From: Litorilituus sediminis
Lineage (GTDB): Bacteria; Pseudomonadota; Gammaproteobacteria; Enterobacterales; Alteromonadaceae
Reading direction: 5' to 3'
Assembly: GCF_004295665.1 (NCBI RefSeq)
Contig: NZ_CP034759.1
Coordinates: 2,418,001-2,482,000 of the forward strand
DNA length: 64,000 bases
Position 1 is the stretch's first letter. Each line of letters starts with the position of its first letter. The translations under genes were made by a program, and so were the position numbers. Positions 43,741 through 54,206 of the stretch are shown piece by piece. The notes under the pieces are model-generated. The model saw only the letters and a list, made by a program, of their open reading frames with translations. It was not told the DNA's origin and did not search any database.

Positions 43741-44847
43741 ATGAAACTAACCAACTTAGCAAAAACAAGTCTTGCATCGCTTTGCCTTATTAGCACTTGT
43801 AGCTTAGCAGAAGTTAATATATCGGGCTTTTCTAGTATTAATGTTGGCAAGGTGCTTAGCGGTACAGGTGTTGAGCACTATGGTATTGAGCCAACATTTT
43901 TAGCCGATTACCCTAATGTCTCAGCTTACAATGAAGAGTGGGACTTTGAACCAGAAAGCCTTTTTGGCATACAGTTTGATGCAGACCTAATGGATGGATT
44001 ATCAGCTACCGCACAAATCGTAGCGCGCGGTACTGAAGAGTGGAAACCAGAGTTTGAATGGGCCTATATTTCTTATGAGCTTAATGAAAACTGGACATTA
44101 CAAGCAGGTAAAAAACGTTTACCACTATTTTACTATTCTGACTTTTATGATGTTGGCTATGCCTATGTATGGATGCGCCCTTCAGCAGATAACTATACTT
44201 GGCAAATTTTTAACTACACCGGCATGAATGTACTATACAGCACAGACATTGGCGACTGGTCTTTAGCAGCTAACTTATATGGCGGTAAAGAAGACGACAA
44301 AGACAACAAGCTATTAGGCGACTACTTTTCTGGTGGCGTTGAAACACGAGAAATCTGGAAAGATATTCTAGGTGGTGTTGTTAATATCAGTAAAGACTGG
44401 TTTGAAGCACGCTTCACCGCTATGCAATATACCAACGAGCGTTACGTAGATGGCGAGCGTAAATACTGGGGTGAAGATGATTACCGTGACGGTACCTTCT
44501 ATGGCGCGGCATTTAACTTTGACTTCGAAAACTTATTCGTATTAACTGAGTTAAGCCATTTAGCCATTGATGAATATTCATTTGAGAGAACCTTAAAATT
44601 TGATTCGCGCATGATCACTGTTGGTTATCGCATTCAAGAATTCACCCCTTTTGTTGCTTACTCAGAGTTTGAACAAGAAGGTGAAGACGGTGAAAACCAC
44701 AACACACAATCTGTTGGTTTAAGATGGGACTTCCACTCTTCAGCAGCTTTTAAGGTGCAATATGACAAAGTAGAAGATAACTCTTACTGGTTAGCAGTAG
44801 CTGGTGATAGTGAGTCGTTAACTTTCGGCGTTGATTTAATTTTTTAA
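43741..44847 (+). CDS. Outer membrane porin-like barrel
   Basis: 368 residues. Signal peptide about 1-23 (SLAEV). The mature part is a series of amphipathic beta strands alternating with acidic loops, ending in a typical C-terminal strand SLTFGVDLIF with Phe last. LQAGKKRLPLFYYSDFYDVGYAY (about 122-144) is the conserved strand seen in this group of porins. It is the first gene of an operon with a PstS-like protein and a chemoreceptor. A role in uptake of a small anion, perhaps phosphate, would fit the neighbours. That is inferred. Confidence 0.8.
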   Translation: MKLTNLAKTSLASLCLISTCSLAEVNISGFSSINVGKVLSGTGVEHYGIEPTFLADYPNVSAYNEEWDFEPESLFGIQFDADLMDGLSATAQIVARGTEEWKPEFEWAYISYELNENWTLQAGKKRLPLFYYSDFYDVGYAYVWMRPSADNYTWQIFNYTGMNVLYSTDIGDWSLAANLYGGKEDDKDNKLLGDYFSGGVETREIWKDILGGVVNISKDWFEARFTAMQYTNERYVDGERKYWGEDDYRDGTFYGAAFNFDFENLFVLTELSHLAIDEYSFERTLKFDSRMITVGYRIQEFTPFVAYSEFEQEGEDGENHNTQSVGLRWDFHSSAAFKVQYDKVEDNSYWLAVAGDSESLTFGVDLIF

Positions 44848-44856
44848 GGAATAATT

Positions 44857-45273
44857 GTGATGAAACTATTTAAATACGTTATAACAATAACATTTTCTCT
44901 CGTTAGCTTTATTTCTACTGCCGAAGTTTCTGTTATCGTTAATAGTGCTAATAATAATGATATTAGCGCAGGTCAAATTAAGAAGATCTTTCTAGGTAAA
45001 AGCAAATCGTTTGCTGATGGCAATAAAGTTGAAGTGTTTAGCCTTGCTGACGGAAGCAATGACACACAAGTATTTCGACTTAACGCCTTAAGTAAATCTA
45101 ACAGCCAATACAAATCCTATTGGGCAAAACTTGCTTTTACTGGCAAAGGCACACCACCTAAAAGCATCAGTGATAGCGAAATGATAAGCACCGTAAAAAG
45201 CAACAGCAATGCCATTGGCTTTATCAATAGCGATAAGGTAACTGGCGATGTAAAAGTTATTGCGACTTTTTAG
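44857..45273 (+). CDS. Small PstS-like (phosphate-binding-type) periplasmic protein
   Basis: 138 residues. Signal peptide about 1-22. VIVNSANNNDISAGQIKKIFLGKSKSF and SNSNAIGFINSDKV correspond to the start and end of the PBP_like_2/PstS fold. At half the size of PstS it is a truncated single-domain form, a known family. The start is GTG 44857 or ATG 44860; AAGGA precedes both. It lies between a porin and a chemoreceptor and could deliver a ligand signal to the latter. Confidence 0.8.
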   Translation: MMKLFKYVITITFSLVSFISTAEVSVIVNSANNNDISAGQIKKIFLGKSKSFADGNKVEVFSLADGSNDTQVFRLNALSKSNSQYKSYWAKLAFTGKGTPPKSISDSEMISTVKSNSNAIGFINSDKVTGDVKVIATF

Positions 45274-45367
45274 TTGAGCACTTGTAAATGCTTGGGAGTG
45301 AGCATTTCAGACACCTGCAAAGGACTGCACTTTTCTTAAATCAAAAAGTAAACGGTAAGGCTTGAAA

Positions 45368-46984
45368 ATGCAATTTTTTAGAAAGTTAAAAATCCTGTAC
45401 AAGATATACACCATCTTAGCTATTGCCCTGCTTAGCTTTATTATAAATTTATCCATTAACATCTCTGCTATTTCCAAAAACCAAACCTTGCTTAAATCAA
45501 TGCAAGATACGGCAATTCACTTAGTTAACTTAACCAGTGAAAATGTCACCACTTGGCAACGTATTGATGAAAGTTATACCCAAAGTGTCTCATTTGCTGA
45601 TGAAGACTTAATCGCAGATGCCGCTGCGCTTTTTAGCGCACTGTCAACAAACTTAGATAAAATAAACAATCTTAAAAGTGACTTTACCAATACCCGTGAA
45701 TTAAAAACGTTAGCGAATGAGTATAATGACTTAGCTAAAGCTATCTCCCAAGGTTTTATCAATGAAACCTTAGACTTTCAATCAGCCCAAGCAAATATTC
45801 AAAGCAAAACAGATATTTTTAGCAATGTGCAAAAACAGCTAACTAAAGACAAAGAAACGGCTGCCGCTTTCTTTAACAGCCTAGTTGAACAAACAGTTGA
45901 AAACTCTAATGACTCACAAACCTTAAGTATTACCGTAGGCATTATCTTATTAGCCTTTATGACGCTACTTAGCATAATAATAGCTAAATCTATTAATAAA
46001 TCTGTGGTTTCGCTTGCTTCATCACTTCGCGTTCTAGCAGAAGGAGAAGGCGATTTAACCAAGCAAATCGATGTCGTCAGTCAAGATGAACTTGGCTCAG
46101 TAGTACAACACTTTAATAAGTTTACACAACTACTACGCGGCATAGTAAAAGAGGTTGTTGACGTTGTCACACCACTAACACAAAGTGCTGAGCAATTATC
46201 ACTTAAAGTAAGTGAAGTGGATAACAATGTTAAAAATCAAACTGAAATTGCTGAAGTAACTAAGCAATCTATGATTGAAATGCAACACAGTGTAACCGAT
46301 ATTGCCAAATCTGCCGCTGAAGCAGCATCCGCTGCTGGGCAAGGTGAAGATGAAGTAAATCAAGGTATGAAAAACGTACAACGCTCTTTAGATATATCAG
46401 GAGAGTTATCAGAAGAAATTAATAATGCTTCAGCTGTTATCAATCAGCTAGCGACAGATTCACAAAATATGAATCAGATCCTTGATGTCATTAATGGCAT
46501 TGCCGAGCAAACTAATTTACTGGCACTTAATGCGGCGATTGAAGCTGCTAGAGCTGGCGAACAAGGCCGGGGCTTTGCCGTAGTTGCTGATGAAGTACGT
46601 AGTTTGGCTTCAAGAACAGCCCTTTCAACTACGGAAATTCGTGAACTACTAGATAAACTGATTTCCGCAGCAAACCAATCGGTAAACTCAATGGAGCTTG
46701 CTAGCACAAAAGCCAGTAGTAATGAGGAAATCTCTAGAAATGTCGATACTTCATTAAGCAACATCAAAGAGCAAATAGGCCATATCAGCTCTATGAATAC
46801 GCAAATTGCCACTGCAACTGAGGAGCAATCTAGCGTAGCAGAAACCGTTGTCAATAATATCGAAGATATGTATAGCAGCTTTGCTTCTACTACCACGGCT
46901 GTAGAAGAGATAGGTGAAGTTGCCCAGCAGTTAGATGGTAATGCTTTACAAATAGGACAAGCCACCTCTAAATTTGTTGTTTAA
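45368..46984 (+). CDS. Methyl-accepting chemotaxis protein
   Basis: 538 residues from the ATG at 45368, which has AAGG seven bases upstream. A first membrane helix (about 11-31) and a second (about 191-211) flank a periplasmic four-helix-type sensor. A HAMP domain follows ([18 protein letters not shown]), then the signalling region with the hairpin tip [20 protein letters not shown]. It reports ligand to CheA/CheW. Third gene of the porin/PstS-like operon; together they look like a capture and sensing unit. Confidence 0.92.
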   Translation: MQFFRKLKILYKIYTILAIALLSFIINLSINISAISKNQTLLKSMQDTAIHLVNLTSENVTTWQRIDESYTQSVSFADEDLIADAAALFSALSTNLDKINNLKSDFTNTRELKTLANEYNDLAKAISQGFINETLDFQSAQANIQSKTDIFSNVQKQLTKDKETAAAFFNSLVEQTVENSNDSQTLSITVGIILLAFMTLLSIIIAKSINKSVVSLASSLRVLAEGEGDLTKQIDVVSQDELGSVVQHFNKFTQLLRGIVKEVVDVVTPLTQSAEQLSLKVSEVDNNVKNQTEIAEVTKQSMIEMQHSVTDIAKSAAEAASAAGQGEDEVNQGMKNVQRSLDISGELSEEINNASAVINQLATDSQNMNQILDVINGIAEQTNLLALNAAIEAARAGEQGRGFAVVADEVRSLASRTALSTTEIRELLDKLISAANQSVNSMELASTKASSNEEISRNVDTSLSNIKEQIGHISSMNTQIATATEEQSSVAETVVNNIEDMYSSFASTTTAVEEIGEVAQQLDGNALQIGQATSKFVV

Positions 46985-47136
46985 ATATAACAAGCGTTGA
47001 TGCTGATTAACTAAGTTGTTATGGTTTGCTTGTTAAGGAGACTATTTAGCGAGCAAACCAACATTTATCTTATTCAATATAGCCTCAGCTTTAGTCAGTT
47101 GTAGTTCAGTATCCTCCCCGAAAAAGCTATAGCAAG

Positions 47137-47820
47137 ATGACACAGCAAAACCCTGTAATACGTATTAAAGCACACACCAATAAACATGGTCGTTTTCTTA
47201 TGGTTGTAGCTGCCTTAATAGCAGGTATAACACTGTTACTCAGTCAGCTATTTTGGCAAGAACACAAGCTAGTACTTATGTTTAGCTACTTAACCGCTCT
47301 GGTGTTTGCTATCACTGGCTTGGCGAAATTATCAGAGCCTGCCTTTAGTATTTTACTCAGCCCAGACTACCTCAGTTATCAACATAGAAATGGCCAATGG
47401 CAAATTAGCTGGCAGCAAATACAGCGCTTTGATTTAGTTAAAGAAACCATTGGCTTAGAACAAGTAGAGCTTGCCTATATTGGTATAAAGTTGCTTGATA
47501 TTGACATGTTAGCCAAGCAAATATCACCACGCTTAGCCAATAAATTGATTCATGAGCAAAAGCCTTTAATCAGTTTTGCTGTTCGTTATCAGCTTATTCC
47601 TTTTGAACGTGGCATCATTTGTTTTGAGCCATACCAATTAGCTTCTGGAGAATTAATCAAAGGGCCAATCGCGGCTTTTCTCCATCACAGTAAAAATCTC
47701 CATGATGCTTTTGGCTTTCATTTGTATCTACCAGCCTCTTCTTTAGATAGAGATTTGCCGGCATTTAATCAGTTATTGCGACAATGCAAACAGCATAGTC
47801 AACACTATCATAGTACTTAA
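47137..47820 (+). CDS. DUF2982 membrane protein
   Basis: 227 residues. Two membrane helices (about 20-39 and 48-66) are followed by a soluble domain with LLSPDYLSYQHRNGQWQISWQQIQRFDLV, then IGIKLLDI. This matches DUF2982, found in Alteromonadales and Vibrionales. The function is unknown; the fold after the helices resembles PH-like membrane proteins. It is not clearly part of the upstream operon; about 150 bases separate them. Confidence 0.8.
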   Translation: MTQQNPVIRIKAHTNKHGRFLMVVAALIAGITLLLSQLFWQEHKLVLMFSYLTALVFAITGLAKLSEPAFSILLSPDYLSYQHRNGQWQISWQQIQRFDLVKETIGLEQVELAYIGIKLLDIDMLAKQISPRLANKLIHEQKPLISFAVRYQLIPFERGIICFEPYQLASGELIKGPIAAFLHHSKNLHDAFGFHLYLPASSLDRDLPAFNQLLRQCKQHSQHYHST

Positions 47821-48143
47821 CATCAGGTTTGCATAAGAAATAGTGCCAACTCTCACCAAATAAACAAGTTATATATTTTTGATTTCTAGCCAGATATTTT
47901 TTCCTGAATTCAAGGCTTTTTGAATTAGGAATAGCTAGCTATTTCACTTCAAAGTAACGTAGAAGTCAGTAAAAATAACTGCTAGAAATTCATGACTGGG
48001 AGCGTATCACTTACATTTAAGCGCAATATTTCTTTACAGCAGCAATCGCTTCGTTTTAGTCAATAACAAGCAATTCTTAACGCGGGACAAATTTGTCATG
48101 CTATCATTAGCACAATCAAATGCTTTCATATTCACACCATTTC

Positions 48144-49073
48144 ATGACCTCAACAGCCAAGCAAAGCCAAGCAACAAACTTAGCTAAGGATAGTACCAGC
48201 TCTCACTCAGGCGTATTTAATGCCTTAGGCGCTTATTTATTGTGGGGCTTTGCACCGATTTACTTTAAGTTGCTGACAGAAATTGCCGCAGGTGAAATTT
48301 TAATGCACAGAGTTATTTGGTCCTGTGTGTTTCTACTGATCTTAGTTATCGTCATGAAAAAGTGGTCGCAATTTATTGCCTTATGTAAGCAGCCTAAAGT
48401 CATGTTGAATTTAGGTTTATCAGCAAGCTTTCTCGCAGTAAATTGGTTCTTATTTATCTGGGCAGTTAATAATGATCATCTATTAGATGCTAGTTTAGGT
48501 TATTACATTAACCCTTTATTTAACGTTGCCTTAGGCATGATATTTTTTCAGGAAAAGCTTAAGAGAAATCAAGCCATAGCGGTTGCCTTAGCGGTTATTG
48601 GCGTTTTAGTGCAGCTGATCACCATCGGCTCTTTACCACTCATTTCTTTAGCACTTGCTGGTAGCTTTGGTATTTACGGTTTACTGAGAAAGAAATTACA
48701 AGTGGATTCATTTATTGGGCTTTTGATTGAATCTTTATTAATGTTGCCAATCGCCTTAACCTACTGGTTTTTATTTGTTGAAAGCAGCACAAGTAACTTG
48801 CTAAATAACAGTAGCACGCTTAATTTCACCTTAATCATGGCGGGTATTGTTACTACTGCGCCGTTACTTTGTTTTACCGCAGCAGCCAAACGCTTAACGC
48901 TCACTACTTTAGGGTTTTTCCAATATTTAGGGCCAAGTATTATGTTTTTGTTAGCGACCTTTTACTATCAAGAAACCTTAAAAATGGCTGAGTTAACCAC
49001 CTTTATTTTTATTTGGTCAGCACTATGTATTTATAGTTTAGACTCGCTAAAACAAATAAAGCGCAAACCATAA
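48144..49073 (+). CDS. rarD: RarD-type EamA permease
   Basis: Ten-helix drug/metabolite transporter of the EamA superfamily, about 309 residues from the ATG at 48144; an ATG eight codons upstream is possible. ALGAYLLWGFAPIYFKLL starts the first helix, as in RarD, and FQYLGPSIMFLLATF near the end is typical. RarD was linked to chloramphenicol sensitivity, but its substrate is not established. The final 6 codons are within an inverted repeat shared with the convergent gene. Confidence 0.9.
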   Translation: MTSTAKQSQATNLAKDSTSSHSGVFNALGAYLLWGFAPIYFKLLTEIAAGEILMHRVIWSCVFLLILVIVMKKWSQFIALCKQPKVMLNLGLSASFLAVNWFLFIWAVNNDHLLDASLGYYINPLFNVALGMIFFQEKLKRNQAIAVALAVIGVLVQLITIGSLPLISLALAGSFGIYGLLRKKLQVDSFIGLLIESLLMLPIALTYWFLFVESSTSNLLNNSSTLNFTLIMAGIVTTAPLLCFTAAAKRLTLTTLGFFQYLGPSIMFLLATFYYQETLKMAELTTFIFIWSALCIYSLDSLKQIKRKP

Positions 49074-49087
49074 CGGCTGCGCTTTAT
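49056..49087. terminator. Bidirectional hairpin between rarD and the diguanylate cyclase
   Basis: ATAAAGCGCA (49056-49065) and TGCGCTTTAT (49078-49087) pair perfectly, spanning the rarD stop codon. Confidence 0.6.
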
Positions 49088-49112
49088 CATATTCTTACCT
49101 GAAAGGTGTAAA

Positions 49113-50369
49113 CTAGTGTTCTTCACCGCCAGCAATCATAATTTGATTACGGCCATTTTCTTTCGCTAAATACAAAGCATGATCGGCTTCACTCATTTGC
49201 TTTGATAATGGCTCATCACTGCTAAATACTACACCTAAACTAACACTCGTTGATAAATGGTGCTCACCAATAGGGATATTAGCTACCGCTATTTCACGTC
49301 TAAAATCATCTAATCGGTTATACAAGTTATCGGTATCTATACCATGTAGTAAAACAGCAAATTCCTCACCGCCTAAGCGCGCAGTTAACCCTGAGCCAAA
49401 ATGCTTACGCATATAAAGCGCGAGTACTTTCAACACCTGATCACCGGCATCATGACCATATTGATCATTAATCTTCTTAAAAAAGTCGATATCTAACATG
49501 GCTAAGCAATAAGGTACTTTCTTATTAATATACTCATTAATACGCTGTTCAGCGCTACGGAAAAATGCCCGCCTATTCGCTAAGTCGGTTAAATAGTCAG
49601 TATTCGCCGCATGTTGAATTTTAGCAATATTATTTAAACTCTCGATATTCTGGGTAATACGACAATAGAATTCTTCTGGACAGAATGGCTTACGCAAGAA
49701 GTCATCGGCACCATTCTTAATAAAGCGCGCCGAATGAATACCATTAGAAGCTCCAGAAATACCAATCACTGCTAATTGTTCACGAGAATATTTTTTGCGG
49801 ATTTCATTGGTCAGCTCAATACCATCCATTTCTGGCATTTCTAAATCGGTAATCACCATTTTAATGTTTTTATGCTGCGCTAGCTTTTCGAGCGCTTGTA
49901 CACCATTGTTGGCGGTAAAGACACTAAAATTGCGACGCTTAAGCAATTCAACCACATGATTACGCGCTGACGATGAATCATCGACCACTAAAATTGCATT
50001 ATCACTATTGGTAATCTGCCAATGCAAAATGCGCTTTAAATATAAAAAAGCTTGGCTGTTTTCTTTTGGAATATAATCAATAACCGGCTGCGCTAAGATT
50101 TTTTGACGGGTATCTTCATCCATTTTACCTGTCATCACCACGCCTGGAATACCATGGGAAAGCACACAGGCAATGGCTTCACCATCATGAGCGTCAGGTA
50201 GAGCAAAATCGATAGTTGCCGCGAAGAAATCGGTATCAACCGAAAGAAGTTCTTCTACCTGAGCCAAACTAGTCGCTATAACCACTTCATACTTAAGTGA
50301 TTGCGCAATTTGCTTAATCACCGTAGCTATCGGTTTACTATCTTCAACTACCAATAAACGCCTAGTCAT
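49113..50369 (-). CDS. Response regulator with two receiver domains and a diguanylate cyclase
   Basis: 418 residues. Receiver 1 (about 1-115) has LLVVEDS and a phosphoacceptor Asp in TIDFALPDA. Receiver 2 (about 125-245) has LVVDDS, VITDLEMPEMDG and the KPF lysine. The GGDEF domain (about 255-415) has an intact GGEEF signature in ARLGGEEFAVLL and LDIDFFKKIND, so it should make cyclic di-GMP. Receiver 1 lacks some usual acidic residues but keeps the Asp. No kinase adjoins. It follows uvrD by 22 bp and may be cotranscribed. Confidence 0.93.
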   Translation of the reverse strand: MTRRLLVVEDSKPIATVIKQIAQSLKYEVVIATSLAQVEELLSVDTDFFAATIDFALPDAHDGEAIACVLSHGIPGVVMTGKMDEDTRQKILAQPVIDYIPKENSQAFLYLKRILHWQITNSDNAILVVDDSSSARNHVVELLKRRNFSVFTANNGVQALEKLAQHKNIKMVITDLEMPEMDGIELTNEIRKKYSREQLAVIGISGASNGIHSARFIKNGADDFLRKPFCPEEFYCRITQNIESLNNIAKIQHAANTDYLTDLANRRAFFRSAEQRINEYINKKVPYCLAMLDIDFFKKINDQYGHDAGDQVLKVLALYMRKHFGSGLTARLGGEEFAVLLHGIDTDNLYNRLDDFRREIAVANIPIGEHHLSTSVSLGVVFSSDEPLSKQMSEADHALYLAKENGRNQIMIAGGEEH

Positions 50370-50391
50370 ATTTCTACCCTACTGTTAACTG

Positions 50392-52566
50392 CTAAATTGC
50401 TTGTAAATTTGCATACTCAACCACTAACCACTTAGTGCCAACATCAGCAAAATTTACTTGGATACGGCTTTGTGCACCACTACCTTCATAGTTTAGTACA
50501 ACACCTTCACCAAACTTAGCATGCATTACCTGTTGCCCCAAGCTAAATCCTGTATTTGCGAATGTTTCCATGGTTATTGTTGATGAGAACCTACCTTTAG
50601 TGGCGGGTTTAGCGACCTGACTTTGCATGCGAATCTCTTCGACGCAATCATCAGGTAACTCGCGTAAAAAGCGACTCGCCTTATGAAACTTCTCTTGTCC
50701 GTATAGGCGGCGACTTTCTGCATGACATAAGTATAGTTTATGCATGGCCCTTGTCATGCCGACATAACACAAACGTCTTTCTTCTTCTAAACGGCCAATT
50801 TCTTCAACCGATTGCTGTGATGGAAACATGCCCTCTTCAAGACCAGCAATAAACACTAGCGGGAATTCTAAACCTTTAGCTGAATGCATTGTCATTAACT
50901 GCACCGCTGGCTCATATTCATCCGCTTGAGACTCGCCAGACTCCAAGGCAGCATGAGTTAAAAATGCCGTTAGCGGGGTTTGTTCTTCAACCAACTCAGG
51001 ATCACTTTCAAACGTTTGGCAAGCGGTCACTAATTCATTTAAGTTTTCAATACGCTGTGCGGCTCGCTCACCCTTTTCTGCTTGATACATAGCTTTAAGG
51101 CCAGAATGCTGAATAATAAAATTAGCTTGTTGGTCTAAATCTAAGTTAGTTGAGTCATCCTCAAGTTGCTCAATTAATTCAATAAATGCGCTTATGGTTT
51201 TAGCGCTACGCCCTTTTAGTTGCTGGCTGTGCAGCATCTGCTTACATGCCTGCCAAAGGGTAGTTTCACCGCTACGGGCAGCATCTCGCACTAAGGCTAC
51301 GGTTTGGTTACCTATACCACGGGTTGGTGTGTTAATAATACGTTCAAAAGCGGCATCATCATCACGATTATTAATTAGGCGCATATAGGCTAAAGCATCT
51401 TTAATTTCTTGTCGCTCGAAGAAGCGCTGACCACCATAAATACGATACGGCAACTGCCCTTGCAACAAAGCTTCCTCTAGCAAGCGTGATTGCGCATTTG
51501 AGCGATATAATATCGCTACTTCATCAAGCTTTTTGCCTTCATCACGCCATTGTTTAATACGACCACTAATAAAACGCGCTTCATCGATTTCATTAAAAGC
51601 AGTATAAATAGCAATTTTCTCGCCGGCATCATCTTGCGTCCATAACTCTTTACCCAAGCGATTATTGTTATTACTGATCAGTTTATTGGCTGCATTCAAG
51701 ATATTGGCAGTCGAGCGATAATTTTGCTCTAAGCGTATCGTTTGCGCATCATCATATTCGCGAGTAAAGCGTTCAATATTCTCTATTTTTGCCCCACGCC
51801 AGCCATAAATTGATTGATCATCATCACCGACAATCATGACATTACTGCGCGCTTTACCTAGCATGGTTAACCAAGCGTATTGAATAGCATTGGTATCTTG
51901 AAATTCATCCACCAGAATTTGGCTAAAACGCTGTTGATAATGGCTTAACAGTTCAGGATTATTCAACCACAGCTCGTGTGCTCGAAGTAAAAGCTCAGCA
52001 AAATCAACCAAACCCGCTCTATCACAGGTTTCCTGATAGGCTTTATAGACCTTCACAAACACAGCTTCACTTGGGTCAAATTGAGCATCAATATGCTGCG
52101 GCCTTAAGCCTTCATCTTTCTTACCATTGATATACCAAACAAACTGCTTAGCAGGCCATTTCTTTTCATCTAGCTCTAATGAACGAATAATGCGTTTGAT
52201 TAAACGTAATTGGTCGTCACTATCAAGTACCTGAAAGCTTTGCGGTAAGTTAGCTTCTTGAAAGTGCATGCGCAATAAGCGATGTGCTAAACCATGGAAA
52301 GTACCTATCCACATGCCATGGGTATTACCACCTACGGTTTGCTCAACCCTAGCACGCATTTCAGCTGCCGCTTTATTCGTAAAAGTCACCGCTAAAATAC
52401 TATGTGAAGAAATACCTTCAACTTGCATCAGCCAGGCAATACGATGTACCAAAACCCGCGTTTTACCTGAGCCTGCACCAGCCAACACCAACATATTTTG
52501 CTTAGGTGCTGCAACCGCCTCACGCTGCTTATCGTTAAGAGAGTCAAGTAGTTCGGAAACATCCAT
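50392..52566 (-). CDS. uvrD: DNA helicase II UvrD
   Basis: 3'-5' SF1A helicase for nucleotide excision and mismatch repair. 724 residues. The ATG at 52566 gives MDVSELLDSLNDKQREAV, almost the E. coli start, so a GTG four codons earlier is not used. Walker A GAGSGKT (about 30-36), DEFQDTN, QSIYGWRGA and VGMTRA are helicase motifs Ia-VI. The C-terminal Tudor-like part is KFGEGVVLNYEGSG. Downstream of yigB in the usual cluster. Confidence 0.97.
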   Translation of the reverse strand: MDVSELLDSLNDKQREAVAAPKQNMLVLAGAGSGKTRVLVHRIAWLMQVEGISSHSILAVTFTNKAAAEMRARVEQTVGGNTHGMWIGTFHGLAHRLLRMHFQEANLPQSFQVLDSDDQLRLIKRIIRSLELDEKKWPAKQFVWYINGKKDEGLRPQHIDAQFDPSEAVFVKVYKAYQETCDRAGLVDFAELLLRAHELWLNNPELLSHYQQRFSQILVDEFQDTNAIQYAWLTMLGKARSNVMIVGDDDQSIYGWRGAKIENIERFTREYDDAQTIRLEQNYRSTANILNAANKLISNNNNRLGKELWTQDDAGEKIAIYTAFNEIDEARFISGRIKQWRDEGKKLDEVAILYRSNAQSRLLEEALLQGQLPYRIYGGQRFFERQEIKDALAYMRLINNRDDDAAFERIINTPTRGIGNQTVALVRDAARSGETTLWQACKQMLHSQQLKGRSAKTISAFIELIEQLEDDSTNLDLDQQANFIIQHSGLKAMYQAEKGERAAQRIENLNELVTACQTFESDPELVEEQTPLTAFLTHAALESGESQADEYEPAVQLMTMHSAKGLEFPLVFIAGLEEGMFPSQQSVEEIGRLEEERRLCYVGMTRAMHKLYLCHAESRRLYGQEKFHKASRFLRELPDDCVEEIRMQSQVAKPATKGRFSSTITMETFANTGFSLGQQVMHAKFGEGVVLNYEGSGAQSRIQVNFADVGTKWLVVEYANLQAI

Positions 52567-52701
52567 AAGAGAGTACACCTTAATTATGCATTAGTTATGC
52601 TACTTAATTGAGCAATACAAGTTAGAGTTAAGCCATGCTGCTAGCCAGCCACAAGACTGGCATTATATACAGTATTATTTACGGAGTAAAATAAGGGCGT
52701 G

Positions 52702-53445
52702 TTAAACAAGGCGGGTCAAGTCGGACAGGCAGGCAAGTTCAATATGAGGCAATTGTTTTAGTGCCTTACCAACACCATACTGAGGCAGATAAGCGGTTTG
52801 GCAACCAGCACTTAAGGCACCAAAAATATCAGCATTACCACAATCACCGACATGCAATAGTTCATGGGGGGCAATAGCTAAGTTTTGACAAACCACAGCA
52901 AACATATCTTGTGCAGGTTTATGCTTTAGTAAGCTCGATTCAACTACCTCAACACCTTGACGTTGTTGGTAACCAGCGTGATAAATCTGTTGAAAATACT
53001 TAGCAATACCTAAGGTATTGGTATCAACATTACCATTACTAATCGCCGCGAGTGGATAACGTTTGCTTAAGCACTCCAGTAATTGCATGCTTTGTTCTGG
53101 CAAAGAAAAATCACTACGTAATTCAATAAAATAATCAAGCGCCGCCTTAGCTTGTGCCTTGGCAAAAACATCACTTTTCCCTAACGCTAACAAACCTAAG
53201 CGATAACTTTCATAGCGCACTATAACAACATCATGCGCTAAATCACTTTGCTGCTTTATCGCCTGCTTTTTAAAAGCAAACCAAAATGCCGCATCAAATA
53301 CTTGGCTATACTCAGGTAGCAGCTTTGCAAAATAGGCTATCATCTTTTGCTCGATAGCCGCCATCACAGGTCCATTGCTATACAAGGTATCATCCAGATC
53401 AAAACTGATCGCCTTTATTGGCGATAAACGACGATAAAATTTCAC
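52702..53445 (-). CDS. yigB: HAD-family phosphatase YigB
   Basis: FMN phosphatase (5-amino-6-(5-phospho-D-ribitylamino)uracil phosphatase in E. coli) of the HAD superfamily. 247 residues. Nucleophile motif FDLDDTLYSN is at about 15-24; SNGN and GDCGNADIFGA give motifs II and IV. It lies between DUF484 and uvrD. In most related genomes xerC sits between DUF484 and yigB, but here the two are only 17 bp apart. Confidence 0.92.
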   Translation of the reverse strand: MKFYRRLSPIKAISFDLDDTLYSNGPVMAAIEQKMIAYFAKLLPEYSQVFDAAFWFAFKKQAIKQQSDLAHDVVIVRYESYRLGLLALGKSDVFAKAQAKAALDYFIELRSDFSLPEQSMQLLECLSKRYPLAAISNGNVDTNTLGIAKYFQQIYHAGYQQRQGVEVVESSLLKHKPAQDMFAVVCQNLAIAPHELLHVGDCGNADIFGALSAGCQTAYLPQYGVGKALKQLPHIELACLSDLTRLV

Positions 53446-53462
53446 ACGCTTGCCTGTTTAAG

Positions 53463-54206
53463 CTAACAAATATGTTGATGCAATAACTTAGCTACTAGCC
53501 GTTTAAACTGACTAAGTAACAAGGTATCCATACGTGGGTCAAAGTGTTGAGCATCTTTAGAGCTAATCGCTAAAAAGCCTAAGTCTTGCTGATTGTGCTC
53601 AAGTTTAATTAAGACAACAGAGCCTGAGCATTGATTAGAAAAAATTAAATCTTGCTCGGTCGCTTGGATGCGACCAAAGTAATAATCTTCATTAGTTAAA
53701 CGGTTTTGCATTACGCCAGCACAATCATTCGCTGAAATACAATCATGTTTAATGGCATCGCTGCTAACTGCACTCGGGTTTAACCATAATTTAAAAGCAG
53801 AGAGAGACAACAACTCGGTGGTTGCTTGATGTAAGCAATCTAAAATTTCTTCTGCTGATTGGCTGTCAATTAAACGCAAATACAAGTCACTGTATAAAAT
53901 AAATAGCTCTTCATTGTGATTAGCCACTGACATTAACTGGGTAATTTCATCTTCCAAGTTATGTACTTTTTGTCTTAATTGCTGTTGCTGTCTTTCTACT
54001 AAAGACACAGTGCCGCGTTGAATATCATTTAATCTTAAGCTAGTGACTAATTCTGGATTACGATTAAAAAACTCTGGGTTATCTTGTAAATAAGTCAACA
54101 CTAACTCATCGGTTAATGGGATCTCGTCACTGTTAATGCTTTCTTGTACTTCATTCATACTGTTTAATTCTGTTTTCGCTTTATTTTTGCGTGATTGTTT
54201 TTTCAT
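53463..54206 (-). CDS. yigA: DUF484 protein (YigA-type)
   Basis: 247 residues. LTDELVLTYLQDNPEFFNRNPELVTSL (about 31-57) and SLVERQQQQLRQKVHNLE are the family signature, followed by a GAF-like domain. In many gammaproteobacteria it is encoded between dapF and xerC. The function is unknown. The start overlaps the dapF stop by one base, so the two are translationally coupled. Confidence 0.92.
   Translation of the reverse strand: MKKQSRKNKAKTELNSMNEVQESINSDEIPLTDELVLTYLQDNPEFFNRNPELVTSLRLNDIQRGTVSLVERQQQQLRQKVHNLEDEITQLMSVANHNEELFILYSDLYLRLIDSQSAEEILDCLHQATTELLSLSAFKLWLNPSAVSSDAIKHDCISANDCAGVMQNRLTNEDYYFGRIQATEQDLIFSNQCSGSVVLIKLEHNQQDLGFLAISSKDAQHFDPRMDTLLLSQFKRLVAKLLHQHIC

Noticed and set aside
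46474..46965. 163-codon open frame on the minus strand
   Set aside because: It lies entirely within the conserved signalling domain of the chemoreceptor on the plus strand, is very rich in Ser, Ala and Leu, and has no RBS.
47821..48143. Hidden gene between DUF2982 and rarD
   Set aside because: No frame with an RBS or family-like sequence was found.
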